Shown: positions 46,900 through 59,770 of the stretch, in pieces
Layout of the letters: each line of letters starts with the position of its first letter
Position numbering within the stretch: the first letter of the stretch is position 1
From: Gnetum montanum
Taxonomy: Eukaryota > Streptophyta > Gnetopsida > Gnetales > Gnetaceae
DNA: 64,000 nt
Direction of reading: 5' to 3'
Assembly (NCBI GenBank): GCA_015680685.1
Contig: MNCI01037516.1
Span: 123,276 to 187,275 of the forward strand
Position numbers and translations under genes: made by a program
The notes under the pieces: generated by a model
What the model was told of the DNA's origin: nothing
Database searches by the model: none
The model's input: only the letters and a program-made list of their open reading frames with translations

Positions 46900-47450
46900 A
46901 TCTGCGCTGGGGAGATGGCGTAGAAAAAAAAAATGTCCCTACTGTTTGCTTGCCGTTGTGGGTCATGTGTGGTCAAGCCTGCCACTGCCACTCAAGGAGA
47001 ACCTTCTCACACTGTCTGCCCGTTAACAGTGGCCGTTTCTGCAGAGAAGACCGACGCCTGCAGCACCTGTGCCACTAGCCGCGGTCCACTATCTGCCATC
47101 GCAAGTACGGCCTGGTGCGAGTGCCGCCGGGTCACCTAGAGAACCCCGCCGTTGACTACACGGCCAAGACGGACTGCCTGCCGCAGATAGGAAGGAAGGA
47201 GAATCTTGCTACGGTACTAACGTCTTTGTTTCTACTGCCACGGGCATGCCGTTACAGTACGACGCGTCACCTCCGCTGCTCTCAAAAAGAGAAAAGCGAA
47301 TCAAAAGTGCCCCGCGAGTCCGCGCCTGCCGTCACTGCAGGAAAAGCTTCCCTGCTGCAATGCACTGTGCTGAGCACGCTGCCACTACACTGTCATGACA
47401 ATTGTTGTTGCATGCTAGCCCTGCTCTAGTGAGAGAGACTGCTGGCTTCC
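46900..47450. other. GC-rich island of unknown origin
   Basis: About 550 bp with much higher GC and CpG content than its surroundings. Plus-strand frames 46933-47139 and 47115-47429 are open, but the residues (many Cys, Thr, Ala) match nothing I recognise, and open frames are expected by chance in GC-rich DNA. It could be the LTR or leader of GYP5, or a separate inserted fragment. Confidence 0.4.
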
Positions 47451-47912
47451 CCGGTGTCAAGAAGAAAAAAGGGTTACTATGTTACTTTAAATTACTTTAA
47501 AAGAAACCCGAGTTACATGTTACTGTTGAGTTGAGACTGTGTAGTCTCTTATGAAAGGGTTACTATGTGAAAGTCACGGTCTTGTGATATTTGTAAAAGT
47601 TGTGAAGCTGCTTTTTTGTTTATCTTCCCTTTTACTCCCACTCCATCCTACAAGTTTTATTTCCCTCTTACTTCATTCTGCAAGCTTTTTGTTGAATTAG
47701 ATCTATGCATTTTGACTACTTTGCAACTATAATAATCTACATATACGTTGATTATGGCCCCATTCCTAGCATGGGTGAGGTTGGCCTCAACAAATGCATA
47801 TTTATAGAGATAGAAAGCAAAAAAAAAATTATGGCTTAGTTAAAGTGAGTATATTAAATAAGTGTTGAAACATTTTAATATATGAGAAGTAGAACCTATA
47901 AGTATTCTTTTG
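47451..47912. other. Non-coding spacer
   Basis: A tandem-like pair of GGGTTACTATGT motifs (about 47470 and 47558) is the only internal structure noticed. Confidence 0.4.
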
Positions 47913-49044
47913 GCTTCTCATTTATAGTTATCTAGAAAAGATTGTCCTGATACAGGAAAAGAAATTGCCAAAGTAAAAGATATTCCATATACTTTTGTTG
48001 TTGTCTCTTTAATGTATGCTATGATATGCACTTGTCCAAATATAGCATATGTAGTAAGTATTGTTAGTAGGTATATCAAGAATTATTGTTGAAACCATTG
48101 GCTTGCTATAAAATGGACTCTAAGATATTGAAAGGGAACTCAATTTGCTTATTTATGTTTTGGAAATAATGATTTGAATATTTGTAGTTATATGAATGCA
48201 AATTTTGTAGCTGATTTAGATACTAGATGTTCAATGACAGGTTATTCTTTTGTTTTAGGTGGTGCTACAATCTGTTGGATGTCAAAACTTTAATCTCTGG
48301 TAACTTTGTCCATTACAAAATCTGAATATGAGTCATTGACAGAAGCATGTAAGGAGATGTTATTGTTGCAAAGATTTTTATAGTTTCTTAGTGTAAAGCA
48401 AGATAGTTATCAAATTTTTTGTGATAGCTAAAGTGCCTTACATCTAGCAAGAAATTCAAGTTATCATGATAGAACAAAACATATTGATATTAAATACCAT
48501 TTTATTAGAGATACTATTGAAGAAGGCTTAATTAATTTGTATAAAATTAACACCAAGAAAAATATTGCTAATTGACTAAAGTGGTTGTAAGGGATGTGCA
48601 TCCTTTTTGCCCAAAACAGCTTGGAATAGCAAAGACACAAGATTGCAGCTTGGAACTCGTGCATCTCTAACTTGAAGATTTGTTAGATTTTTCTTCAAGT
48701 GGAAGAATTGTTAATTGTTAGTTAATGTGAAAAATTAAATTGTTAGTTAATGTGAAGAAAATTTTTCCTTTATTTTTATCAATTCAAGTTATGTTTGTCA
48801 TAACTTCTACCTTTGTAATCTTTGCTTGAGATATGATTACCAGTTTCTAAAATTATCTTAAGTTAGTCATAGAAAAAAGGCTGTTGTTTTCTCCTATAAA
48901 TTAAAGGGTGGGAAGATGTGTTATGTACCACCAAAACAATTGCAACAAGTTGTGAAAGTTATTTGGGTTTCTATGTAAATTTTTGTGCATGTTTTTTTGT
49001 TGTCCTTGCTGTTCTAATTTACAGATTTAATTAATTTCACAACA
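47913..49044 (+). mobile_element. COP2: 3' end of a Ty1-copia element (RNase H and LTR)
   Basis: The pol C-terminus is readable from about 47925: DCPDTGKEIAKVKDIPYTF, SLMYAMICTCPNIAYVVS, then RNase H with SMTGYSFVLGGATICWMSK and KHIDIKYHFIRD (about 48478-48510). Stops and frame breaks occur, for example where LQS and DNQSA would be expected. The tail around 48695-48708 (CAAGTGGAAGAAT) resembles the usual copia polypurine tract. An LTR starting TGTTAATTG at 48709 runs to about 49044 and contains CTCCTATAAATTAAAGG. The 5' two-thirds are missing. It lies just downstream of the GTPase G-domain exons. Confidence 0.8.
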
Positions 49045-49087
49045 TTTTCGACTATTCTATGTGAGAAGAAATATCTTCTAAGCCTTC

Positions 49088-49811
49088 CTAGTGGTACTCA
49101 TGCCAAGGAAAAAGAGGCATCACAGCAATCACGGCTTCCCCACTGTACATCTTAAAGAAAGTGTACAACTTGGATCTTTCACATATTTGTTGAAGCTTTC
49201 CATGGGATTCCTCCATGAGTTTTTCCATGTCCGAGGCATTAACATCTTTAACGACTACACAAAAAAGACCTTTGAAGTTTGAACAGCTTCTCAACCTGCT
49301 TTACAAAACTCACTCATTCCCGGAAACGATTGAATAGTATCTCTATTTCCTTGTCTAAGTAGAATTCCTTTTTGGAGGCCCATTGAATAAATCAATAAAT
49401 CATGTGTCAGAAACATTAAAATTTTTGCTTTGGCATGCTGTCAGACTAATACAGCAATTTTAAAAAGGTAATTAATGAAAGAAATTTAAATAATTAGGGA
49501 AAACATACCTTCTTGTTGAAGATTGAGAAGTTACTCATGGCCGAATTCAAAACAAAGAGCAGCACATCTTCCTGTTCTGTTGTCTGAAAAGTACCTAAAC
49601 CTTCAAAATCCATGATAACATAGAGGCAGTTTGAAAAAATGTAAACCATCAACCAAACTTTGTCAGTGCATCTTCCTCCGGCTACATCAAGAAGAGATCC
49701 ACACAGGCGATTTAGTAGATATGATTTTCCGCTACTCTGCTTTCCCATAGATGATATGACTGTAACAATTGTGGAAACATGCCTCCTACATTGTGACAAT
49801 TGCAGAAACAT
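49088..49811 (-). pseudogene. GBP/VLIG-type large GTPase: G-domain exons
   Basis: Read leftwards, exon 1 (49811-49509) encodes VISSMGKQSSGKSYLLNRL: a Walker A loop G-K-Q-S-S-G-K-S at 49745-49722, then GRCTDKVWL (the switch I threonine region) and DFEGLG (D-x-x-G at 49610-49593), followed by TEQEDVLLFVLNSAMSNF. It ends at a clean donor, AAG|GTATGT. Exon 2, from about 49400, continues the fold (KKEFYLDKEIEILFNRFRE, then KGLFCVVVKDVNASDMEKL and KMYSGEAVIAVMPLFPWHEY to 49088). Such GTPases bind and hydrolyse GTP and oligomerise; animal relatives are interferon-induced. Exon 2 has a stop after NRFRE and a frameshift, so this copy is broken. The gene may be the 3' part of copy B. Confidence 0.78.
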
Positions 49812-49820
49812 GCCTCCTAC
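49765..49820 (-). repeat. Small tandem duplication at the G-domain exon edge
   Basis: A unit of about 28 bp containing AAACATGCCTCCTAC is repeated. On the minus strand it places two TAG|GAGGCATG acceptor-like sites before the Walker A exon, so it duplicates a possible splice acceptor. Confidence 0.6.
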
Positions 49821-52626
49821 GTAAACATGGAAAGTCCTAAAAACGATTCAACTTTCTAATGTAACAATGTGATAGCTTTGGAAATTTCTATTCATTGTTA
49901 TCGGTAATGGTCTCATATTTTTCTAATAAATGGTAACTAGTTCCGGTGCCTTATGTTTTCTTGATGGGAGAACACGGCACTAGGAATCAATTGTAGTATA
50001 GCAGTTCAGGTCCCTTTCATAGTCGCTTACAGTCTGCATACACCATCACCGTAGAGCGCCCGTGTGAAAGAAGATCCAGAACATTCATCAATGGCATCAA
50101 TGGCTGGAGGTCAATTCGATCTATTTTTTCAAATTGATTTGTGCATTTTTGTTTCATGCACATTTGTAGATTAAGAGATCTGTTTTTTACATGCTCCAGC
50201 TTGTGCAATCGGGTTCTCGATGCACATTAGATTTTTTACATTTGGTATTGAAGCATTTGGATCTCTGCCTTGATGCTTAGTTTTGTTTTTCTGGGTTTTC
50301 TGCGATTTCTGGTTTTTGCTGCACTATTTCTATCTGCGAATTTTTGCGATTTCTGGGTTTTCTACAATTTGCGGCAATTGTTCGCAGATATTGTCAGAAC
50401 CGCTTGAGGTTGAATCTGCTGCTGTGTTTTTTAACCTGCTGAGATTTTAAATCGCTTATTTTTGACTTGGGGAAGGGATTGTTACAATTTAATTTATTCA
50501 CTGGATGGAGTTTTATTACATGCGGCTTTTTACACATGTTTCCAAGTTCACTATGTAAATATTTTGGAAACAATAGAAGGTCTATCTTAAATTATTGTTG
50601 ATCAGCAATTTACAATTTCGGGAATTATTGTTGATCCATTAGCATTCCTTGTGTGAGTGCGTGCTCTGTTAGGGTTTCTGGCACTTCCTAATTAGGAATT
50701 TCTTCAAGCATTTAGAAAATTATTTATTTGGCAATACCTTTTTGCATTGGTATAACTGCTACATCCATAACATAATAATAGAGTTTGATTAGTCCAGTAC
50801 AACTACGAAATGGTAGCTTCATATTGTGCCTATTTCTGGTAATTGTGCTTCTGGTTTACAGAATTTTGAAAAATTGTTTCCATTCTACGTCACTTGCTGT
50901 GTAGCATATGGAAGAAGGTTATTTCATTCATGAAAATTCAATTCTTCTTTTATGGCAANGAGGAATAAACAAAGAAAAAGGAAACACATGACAAATTTAG
51001 TAGGTGATAAGAGAGCAGAATCTTTGATTTCTAAGTGGTTTCCTATTTCCAAGTGGTTTCCTATCCTAATATAAAAGACATGTAGTTATGGACAATGACC
51101 TACTCATTCTCATAGCTGGTTGTGTCATTTTGTCTAAGAGCTTTTGCTTCTATAGTGCTTATCTAGAGGAAATAAATGCCTCATTCACTATACTTTTTGT
51201 TTTTAAAATAGAAAACCATTTCTTCTCATTGTGAGGATTGTGTTACATTAAAATCACATTAAACATGTTGAAACACAATTTTGAGATTAAGAACATTTTG
51301 GTGGGTTAGAAAATCTATTTCATTTCATGTTTATATTTCTGAAAATAATGTAATTGCAGATTTTTAAAAATGTTTAGATTCATGTCAATACTAGAAGAGA
51401 ACTACAAGAGCAATGTTATGTTTGTAATGATTTCAAGAAAATGTCTTATAAATTAATTTTATTTGATTGAGGCTATTTTATTTATTTCAAAGATTAAAAT
51501 TTTGAAAGTGCCACTTCAATGATACTATTATTAAACAAGATCATAGGAAAGACAATTTTTCAAGCATATCATATCCATAACATTACAAGTAATTTCAAGA
51601 ATTTAGCAAGGTTTTCTATGGAATAGTCAAATGATGTATTGTATTACCATTAAATTTTGTGGCTTAAGACTTCTTATTTTTTTTTCATTTTTTTAAAGCA
51701 TCTCTAATGCTTACTGAAATACTCCAAACTGGAATGTTAGCCCATAGTTATGAACCTATACGTGCTCCCAATAACCTTAGAAACAATGTAAAATACTTAC
51801 ATACATGAATTTTGAATTAAAATTCATTGATCCTAATCAATCCAATGAAAAATAGAAAGTACACAAGTTTATAAGAATAACCTTTAAACTTTGAGAAAAC
51901 TTGAAAGCAATCAAAAAGAAAACTAGAGTATCACAGGACCAATAACCAACAAATCCTATCACAAGACTATGCCTAGACCAAAACATTATTTTTACTCTAG
52001 AGTTCAAACGATAGGTATCTTGAGTTTGGAGAGAGTTATATTATGCTTTAATAACATCAAAGAAAAAATTTGGATACTCTACTAGATGCCTATGTTGTTC
52101 AAGGATAAGATTAAAGGAGTGGGTAAAGGTATTGAGAATCAGAGAAGCCAACATTGGAAGGCCCAAAGCTACCATGATTTAAGAAGATAAGAATAATTTA
52201 GTTACATAATTTATGCATCAATGTATTTATATTTTACAAAAGATGTTTTCTTAATTTTAATGACTAACCCACATGAATTTAATACACTTTTGAGAAAACT
52301 TAGAGATTTTGTGGATAGAGTATTTGAGAAATTGTGGTTAAATAAAATTTCATAGATTTCTCTATTACATTCTCTTAATCATTATTTCTAGTCATTTTTT
52401 TAAAAATCATGGCTCTATAGTCTTGAGATGTGCAATTACATAGAGTTTTTACAATGTATCATTAACAGGAAACTATAAGAGAAAAAGCTGAACATCTAGA
52501 TGTATGAAATAACATTTCAATTTTCACATATTGATTAAACAAGAGACTAAAAAAATAAACTATTATATTAGTAGTATCTTTATGGAATACTTTTTGAAGG
52601 GCATGAATAACTCTGACCCATAGCAT
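49821..52626. other. AT-rich DNA, presumed intron or spacer
   Basis: No coding domain was seen. A weak tRNA-iMet-like primer site (TGGTATTGAAGC at about 50243-50254) after TTTTTTACA could mark a copia remnant, but no gag or partner LTR was found. A short repeated phrase (GCGATTTCTGG) occurs at about 50301 and 50347. An unresolved base is at 50959. Confidence 0.4.
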
Positions 52627-55600
52627 TAGCCTTCCAATATCTTAAAAATCTAACCAATTGTTTTCTTCCGGTAGGTTTAAATGCTTTTTGGTTGGGACTA
52701 TGGAAGCGTGCTAGTCACAATGTCTCGTTGTTTACCTAAACCTTGCTACTAGATGATCTTTTACCTTCTGAAAGCCATAAACTCTAACCAGGTATTCCCT
52801 TTCGAAAAGGGAGATTGCCTTCTAGTTGATCTTCAATCTTTTGGATGATCTTCTATCTTCTAGTAAATTCAACCTTGAAGTAGTTGTTCTCTTTTAGAAG
52901 GTTTGAATGCCTTCTGGATGGGACTATGAGTGGGTGCTAGTCGCACTACCTTGTAGTTTACGTAGCACTTACTACTGGATGATCTTTTGCCTTTTGGAAA
53001 CCACAAACTCCAACCAATTATTCCATACTAAAAGAGTTGGATGTCTTCATGATGAACTTCAACCTTTCAAATGACCCTCAACCTTCTAGTAACCTCAAAC
53101 TCTAAGCAATTGTTTCTTTCTAGAAGGTTTAAATGCCCTTTGATGGGGATTGTGGGTGAGTGCTAGTTCACTACCTCACAATTTACGTAGCACCTACCAT
53201 TAGATGACCCTTTGCCTTCTGGAAACCACAAACTCCAACTAATTATTCCCTTACAAAAGGCTTGGATGCCTTCTGGATGATCTTTAGCCATCTAGATGAC
53301 CCTATTCCTTTTGGTAGCCTCAAACTCCAAGCAATTGTTTTATTTCAAAAGGTTTTAATTCCTTCTAGTTGGGACTAGGGGTAGGTGCTAGTCCAAATGA
53401 TTCTTTACCTTTTAAAAGCCACAAACTCTAACCAATTATTTTTTTCTAAAAGGCATGGATGCCTTTTATATGAGCTTCAACCTTTTGGATGATCCTTAGC
53501 TTTCCAATAGCCTCAAACTCTAAGTAATTATTCCCTTTTGGAAGGTTTGAATGCCTTTCAATTGGGATTGTGAGTGGGTGCTAGTTGCACTGCCTTGCAA
53601 TTTTATGTAGCATTTGTTACTTGATAATCCTCTACCTTTTAAAAGCCAAAAACTCTAACAAATTATTCGCTACTGGAGGCTTGGATGCCTTTTGGATAAT
53701 CCTTAGCCTTCTAGTAGCCTCAAACTTCAAATAATTATTCTCTTCTAGAAGGTTTGAATGCCTTTTGATTGGGACTATGGATGGGTGCCCATCGTACTAC
53801 TTAGTAGTTGCTATCGAGTCACCCTTTACCTTTAGGAAGTCACAAACTCCAATCAATTATTCCCTTCTAGAAGGCCTAGATGCCTTTTGGACGATCTTTA
53901 GCCTTTCAAATGTCTCAAACTCCAAGTAATTGTTCCATTTTAGAAATTTTTAAGCCATTTCTATTGGGATTGTGGAAGGGTGCTAGTTGCACTACCTCAT
54001 AATTTATGAAGCACTTGCTACCAAATGATCCTTTACCTTTTAGAAGCCACAAATATCAACCAATTATTTTTTGGAATGCATGAATACCTTATGGATGAGC
54101 TTTAGCCTTCTAGATGATCCTTAGCCTTCCGATAGCCTCAAACGCCAAGTAATTTTTCCTTTTCAAAAGGTTTGAATGCCTTCTAGTTGTAACTACGGAT
54201 GGGTGCTAGTTGTGCTGCCTTATGGTTTACATAAGCACTTACTACCAAATGACCCTTTGCTTTCAAGAAGCCACAAACTCCAACCAATTATTCCCTGGTA
54301 GAAAGCCTAGATGCCTTCCAAATGATCTTCAGCCTTCTAGGTAACCCTCTATCTTCTGGTAGCTTCAAACTCCAAGCAGTTGTTTCCTTCCAAAATGTTT
54401 AAATACCTTTTGTTTAGGACTACAGGAGGGTGCTAGTGGCACTACCTCATAGTTTACATAACACTTGTTACTGGATGACCCTCTATCTTTGGGAATCCAT
54501 AAACTATAACCAATTATTTTCTTTTAGAAGGCCTGGATGCCTTCTAGATGATCTTTAGCCTTCCAGATGACCCTCAACCTTTGAGTAGCCTTAAACTCCA
54601 AGCAATTATTCTCTTATGGAAGGACTGAATACCTTTCAGTTAGGATTGCAGGAGGGTGCTAGTCACACTACCTCGTAGTTTACGTAGCACTTGCTACTAG
54701 AAGCCACAAACTCCAACCATTTATTCCCTACTGGAAGGCCTAGTTGCCTTTTAGATGATCTCCAGCCTTTTGATAGCCTTAGACACTAACCAATTGTTAT
54801 CTTTTGGAAGGTTAGAATGTCTTTTCATAGGGACTATGAGTGGGTGCTAGTCACACTACCTCAAAGTTTACGTAGCACTTGCTACTAGATGATCTTTTGC
54901 CTTCTAAAAGCCACAAACTCTAACTAATTATTCTCTTTCAAATGGCTTGGATGCCTTTCAAATGATATTGAGCCTTCTTAATGACTATTTTCTTTCCAAT
55001 AGCCTTAAACTCTATGCGGTTGTTCACTTCTAGAAGGTTTTAATACCTTCTAGTTAGAACTACAAGAGGATGCTAGAGTCACTACCTTGTAATTTATGTA
55101 GCACTTACTACTAAATGATCCTTTGCCTTTTAAAAGCTACAAACTCTAATCAAGTATTTCCTTTTGGAAGGCCTAGATACCTTCCAGATGACCCTAAGCC
55201 TTCCAGTAGCCTCAAACTCCAAGCAATTGTTTCCTTTTGGAAGGTTTAAATGCCTTATGGTTGGGATTGTAGGCTGGTGCTAGTTCTACTACCTTACAAT
55301 TTATGTAGCACTTGCTATTGAATAATCCTTTGCATTTTGGAAGCAATAAACTCCAATAAATTATTTCATACTAAAAGGCTTGAATGCATCTTGGATGATT
55401 TTCAACTTTCTGAATGATCCTCAACCTTCTAATAGCCTCAAACTCCAAGCAATTATTTCTTTTTGAAAGGTTTGAATGCTTTTCAATTAGGATTGTAGGG
55501 GGTGCTAGTTGGACTACTTTGCAATTTACATAGCACTTGCTACCAGATGATCCTCTGCCTTTTGGAAGCCATAAACTCTAACCAATTATTCCTTACCACA

Positions 55601-56212
55601 AGGGGCTAGATGCCTTCCAAATGATCTTCAGCCTTTCGAATGATCCTCAACCTTATGATAGCTTCCAACTCCTAGCAATTGTTCCCTTTCGGAAGGACTG
55701 AATGCTTTCCAGTAGAGACTGCGAGAGGGTGCTAGTTACATTGCATCGTAGTTTATGTAGCACTTACTATTTGATAACCCTTTGCCTTTTAGAAGCCACA
55801 AACTCTAACCAATTATTCCCTACCAGAAGGCCTAGATGCCCTATGGATGATCTTTAGCCTTTTCGACGATCCTCAACCTTCCAGTAGCCTGAAACTCTAA
55901 GCAATTGTTTATTTTTAGAAGATTTGAATACTTTTCGATTGGGACTGCAGGAGGGTTACAGTTGCATTGCTTTGCAATTTATGTAGCACTTGCTACTGGA
56001 TGACCCTCTACCTTCTAGAAGCCAAAAACTCCAAACAATTATTCTCTTCCAGAAGGCTTGGTTACCTTCTGAATGTTTTTTAACATTGTGGATGACTCTC
56101 TTCCTTCCAGTAACTTCAAACTCCAAGCAATTTTTTCCTTCTAAAAGGTTTGAATGCCTGCCAATTGAAACCGGGGGAAGGTGCTAGTCACACTGCTTCA
56201 AAATTTACAATG
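52627..56212. repeat. Satellite/minisatellite array, monomer about 226 bp, 17 landmark copies
   Basis: The landmark GTGCTAG or a close variant recurs near 52707, 52934, 53160, 53385, 53578, 53785, 53980, 54203, 54430, 54656, 54844, 55071, 55277, 55502, 55729, 55955 and 56181. Spacing is mostly 223-227 bp, with short monomers of 188-207 bp. Each monomer contains two related half-units: one with CACAAACTCCAACCAATTAT and one with CTCAAACTCCAAGCAATTGT, each followed by a CCTTCTAGAAGG-like palindrome and a GGATGCC or GAATGCC motif. Copies are quite diverged. The array ends about 40 bp before GTPase copy B and may lie in its intron. Confidence 0.9.
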
Positions 56213-58409
56213 CACAATAGAAGATGTGAGCATATGAAAGTTACAGTCCGTTATCAACATGAGTATGCATTCATGTCAACATGAAATTCATGAGCATGAT
56301 GACACATTATCCATGTATATCCATAAAAAATTAACAACATACATACCCATGTCCTCACCAACCACATCATATGCTTTGTAATTTGCCTAATGAGAACAAC
56401 TGAAACCTTGTCCGATGAGTTAGAGGAAAGAAATTGTATCACCCAATACATAAACCGAAATTTTTGGGAATTGTAGATTTTCATTGCCCTGTAAGGCATC
56501 ATCATCATTGCTTGGATCTTGACCACTGGATGCACCGATGCATCAGGTTTCATAAGAAGAAACAGAAAGGTACCATCTTCTGAAATGCTGCCTCAAATAT
56601 ACTCAGAAGGGAGTATAGCTTGCCTGGCCTAGGCTTCATTAGAGGGACGTGGTTCAATTCCGCTATCCAGATTCTCTTTGTATCATCCAGCAAAAGGAGT
56701 TCGGATTTGCCAGGAACACACAACATCCACACTAAATTACTAGTATCAGAGAAAGCATCAAATGATAATTCTACACCCGTAAAGTCTACTTGTCGGAGTA
56801 CATCATCAAATCTGTAAATAGAAACTTTTGAGACGTGAGCCTCGTTTGAAGGAGCGTATAGGCTTCGTGCGGTAATAACTGATCCAAGCTTTGGACCTAC
56901 GTACACTTTCAACTGATTCTCTGATTTGGCCGAGACGAAACCTAGGAGATCGCCTGATTTTAGAGAGGCTACCATTTTCAACTCTTCGGCCTCATGATCC
57001 ACTCTCAACAAATCAAAAGTCTGTGAGCACAAGGGATCAATTTTGTGCATAAGATTCTGGCGTATCTGGTCAAGGTCCTTCTTAGTAGATGCCACCTCTG
57101 TAAACTTCCATACAATTCCAGGTTTATCAGTCTCCTCAGTTGAAACTACTATCTCAATTTTTCGATCTGCTATCTTTGGCAAAGAAAGATGGCTTTCATT
57201 GTTGTTGCAGCTTTTTATGTACATCCTCTTTAGTTTGCCTCCATCATCACCTCTACCCAGATCGTACTTCATTTCCTGAAGGAACGCATCTTCTTCTACT
57301 TTCAAATGATTTTGCAGTAGGTTCCTTTCTTCTTCCTTTGTTTTCTCGAACCTTTTCCAAAGGAAATCGGTTATGCTCTTCCTGATCATGGCCGAAATGC
57401 TTTTGCTAAAAGTTTGTTTTACAGATTCGCATATTTCACTGCAAAGAGCTTTCCAGTCGTCCATGAACAAATTCCCATTAGTCACAGCACTCCTATCCAA
57501 TTTAAACTCTGAGAATTTTTTCTTCAATTCATCCGAGCTACATCTTTTATCGCCCTGGAGATTTGATGCTGCTTTGTCCAATTTTTGTCATGTAATAAAA
57601 GTGTCTACCTTCAAAAGAAATTCTTTTGTTTCTTTGGAGTTTAAACGATTGCCTGCAACCAGGTCTACAAGAAGCTGCTTTCCAGAATACGTGGCCTTTG
57701 CTATATTGGCCATGAACCCTTCACCCACATCCTTCAGCTGTTCTGCAATGCCCTTGCCTATAGTGCCCATGAAACCTTCACCCACATCTTTCAGCTACTC
57801 TGCAATGCCCTTGCTCATGAGAAAACATAGAAAACAAAAATATGTGTTGCTTGCAACCCAGTTGGAACACATTCTTTCACACAACTACTAATGGATTCGT
57901 TTGGTGGTTGCACTTTAGTAATATCTCCACTCTTTATTTCCTCCTCAACAAGGGTAACAGGTTCACTTAACATGGGAGTTTTTTCTTTACCATCAGTTCT
58001 TTTACTCCTTATTTCTGCCTTAACAAGGCTTACACGTTCACTAACTACCACGGAAGGTTTCCTTTTCCCATTATTTTTGACTTTTTTCTTTTTTTGTTAT
58101 TTGACTTTTTTCTTTACCAATAGACTCTCTTCGAAAACATGCTTGAGTGCTCCGATAATCCTGCAACAGCGTAAACTGCTGCGCAAACGTAATTGGGCCC
58201 TGCGTCGACTTTCCTGCTTCAGTAATCAGAGCTCTGAAGGACGACCCATTTCTACATCTAAATGTGATTTCGGATCCCACAAAGACCACCACAAACATTG
58301 GCCACAACCTGCTCCAGGTGCTCAAGCGAACTTCCTCTGCTTCTTGGGTGGCATTATTAGAACCCCAGATATTTCAAGAAACTACATATCTCAGGCAATG
58401 CCTGCATAA

Positions 58410-59470
58410 AAGCTATGCATCAAAAGAATCTGATTCATGGAAGCAAGGAATCATGGATGGCTTCGTAGCTGAGGACCGGACCTGATAGAGAAAATTTAAG
58501 TATATTAGTTTTTTTAAAAAAATTAAACCTCATAAATAAACATTGTAAGTACAATGTATATCATAAAAAAACATTGTAGAATATAGAACAAGCACAATGT
58601 AAACTGAAGTATTGTTAATGCTTAAAAATTGCACAGAAGATTGCAATATCACCATTAAACTGAAGTAAGAGAACTTGCAAAGGTATGGAGGGCATCTAAT
58701 CCATTTCCTTACTCAAAAGCCATAATCCTGCTAACCATATAATTTCTACAACAACCAAAATCACAGTAATAAAATGAAACCCTTTTGTTACTCAATCCAA
58801 TTTTTCTAGGAATGAAATTAAGTCTCAAGCCTCAAACAAGTTTATAACAGATCATGTTTGCTAATACTTTTGTTCAACGATGACCTGTGTGAGTAGCGCT
58901 GTAACGACATGTTGCAGATGACCGCATTAGAAGAAGACACAACTTAAGTTAATCACAGCCCGGTAACTCACTTCACCTATGATGATCAAAAACCTCCTTT
59001 TGGATGCAGGAATTGGCAATGAAGGGGTAAAGTGACAACAGAGCGTCATGAGCATGCATATGGCCATTGGCCATGTGCTGCTATGCTTCATTGTCTCATA
59101 AGCAAATAGATTTTTAAAAAAGGTTGAACAAGCATCCATCCATCATCATGTGGTCTATGTGTCATGCCGATGCCATGAATCTTGATTGCTTGCGTGCCAC
59201 TTAACAATGAAATGAAGGTTCACATAAGATTTAGAACACGGGAAGTAGGTAAGATTTTAATGCACAATGCAGACATCGAGAACAAGGAAAGAACCAAAAA
59301 GGCAAGCATAATACCAGGCGAGGCAAGGAGACCATTTCAATGTATATACACAGATTCAGACAAAATTTTATTGGAAATTATGAAATACGTACCCATTGCG
59401 GATTTAATGCACTGTAAGCGCTCACCTGAATCCAATGCAAACAGTTAGTCAAAATTTAGCCACAATCGTG
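58410..59470. other. Segment S inserted in GTPase copy B
   Basis: Matches 8654-9830, which lies upstream of copy A, in the same orientation. Its left edge falls at TGCATAAAAG/CTATGCATC and its right edge at GCATAAAAG/AACAAATG. In copy A, TGCATAAAAGCAAGAATG is continuous at 7578-7595, so the segment interrupts coding sequence here. Confidence 0.75.
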
Positions 59471-59770
59471 AAAGCATAAAAGAACAAATGATCCTGTCCT
59501 CTGCTTGCTGGAGGTTAGAATATACGCTTAACTGACTTTGTTCCTGTTTGGACAAGCAGAAGGTTAGAATATACGCTTAACTGACTTTGTTCCTGTTTGG
59601 ACGTGGATTTAATGCACTGTAAGCGATCACCCAAATCCAATGCAAACAGTTAGTCAAAATTGTGAATGCAAACAGTTAGTCAAAATAAAAGCAAAAGAAC
59701 AAATGATCCTGTCCTCTGCTTGCTGGAGCTTAGAATATACCCTTAACTGACTTTGTTCCTGTTCGGACCT
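59397..59770. repeat. Compound local duplications at the right edge of segment S
   Basis: Interleaved pieces are repeated: CTTAACTGACTTTGTTCCTG occurs three times (about 59527, 59577, 59743), GGATTTAATGCACTGTAAGC twice (59400, 59605), CAAACAGTTAGTCAAAAT three times, and ATGATCCTGTCCTCTGCTTG twice. The pieces alternate between S-derived and gene-derived sequence. Confidence 0.8.

Noticed and set aside
46933-47429. Cys/Thr-rich plus-strand ORFs in the GC-rich island
   Set aside because: Open frames are expected by chance in GC-rich DNA, no motif is recognisable and there is no homologous copy in the window.
50243-50254. Copia element starting near 50.24 kb
   Set aside because: Only a weak primer-site match. 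No gag, pol, LTR pair or target duplication could be found, so it is not listed as an element.
59182-59448. 88-codon plus ORF in segment S of copy B
   Set aside because: The copy A counterpart (about 9625-9835) differs by indels that break the frame, so it is unlikely to be a gene.
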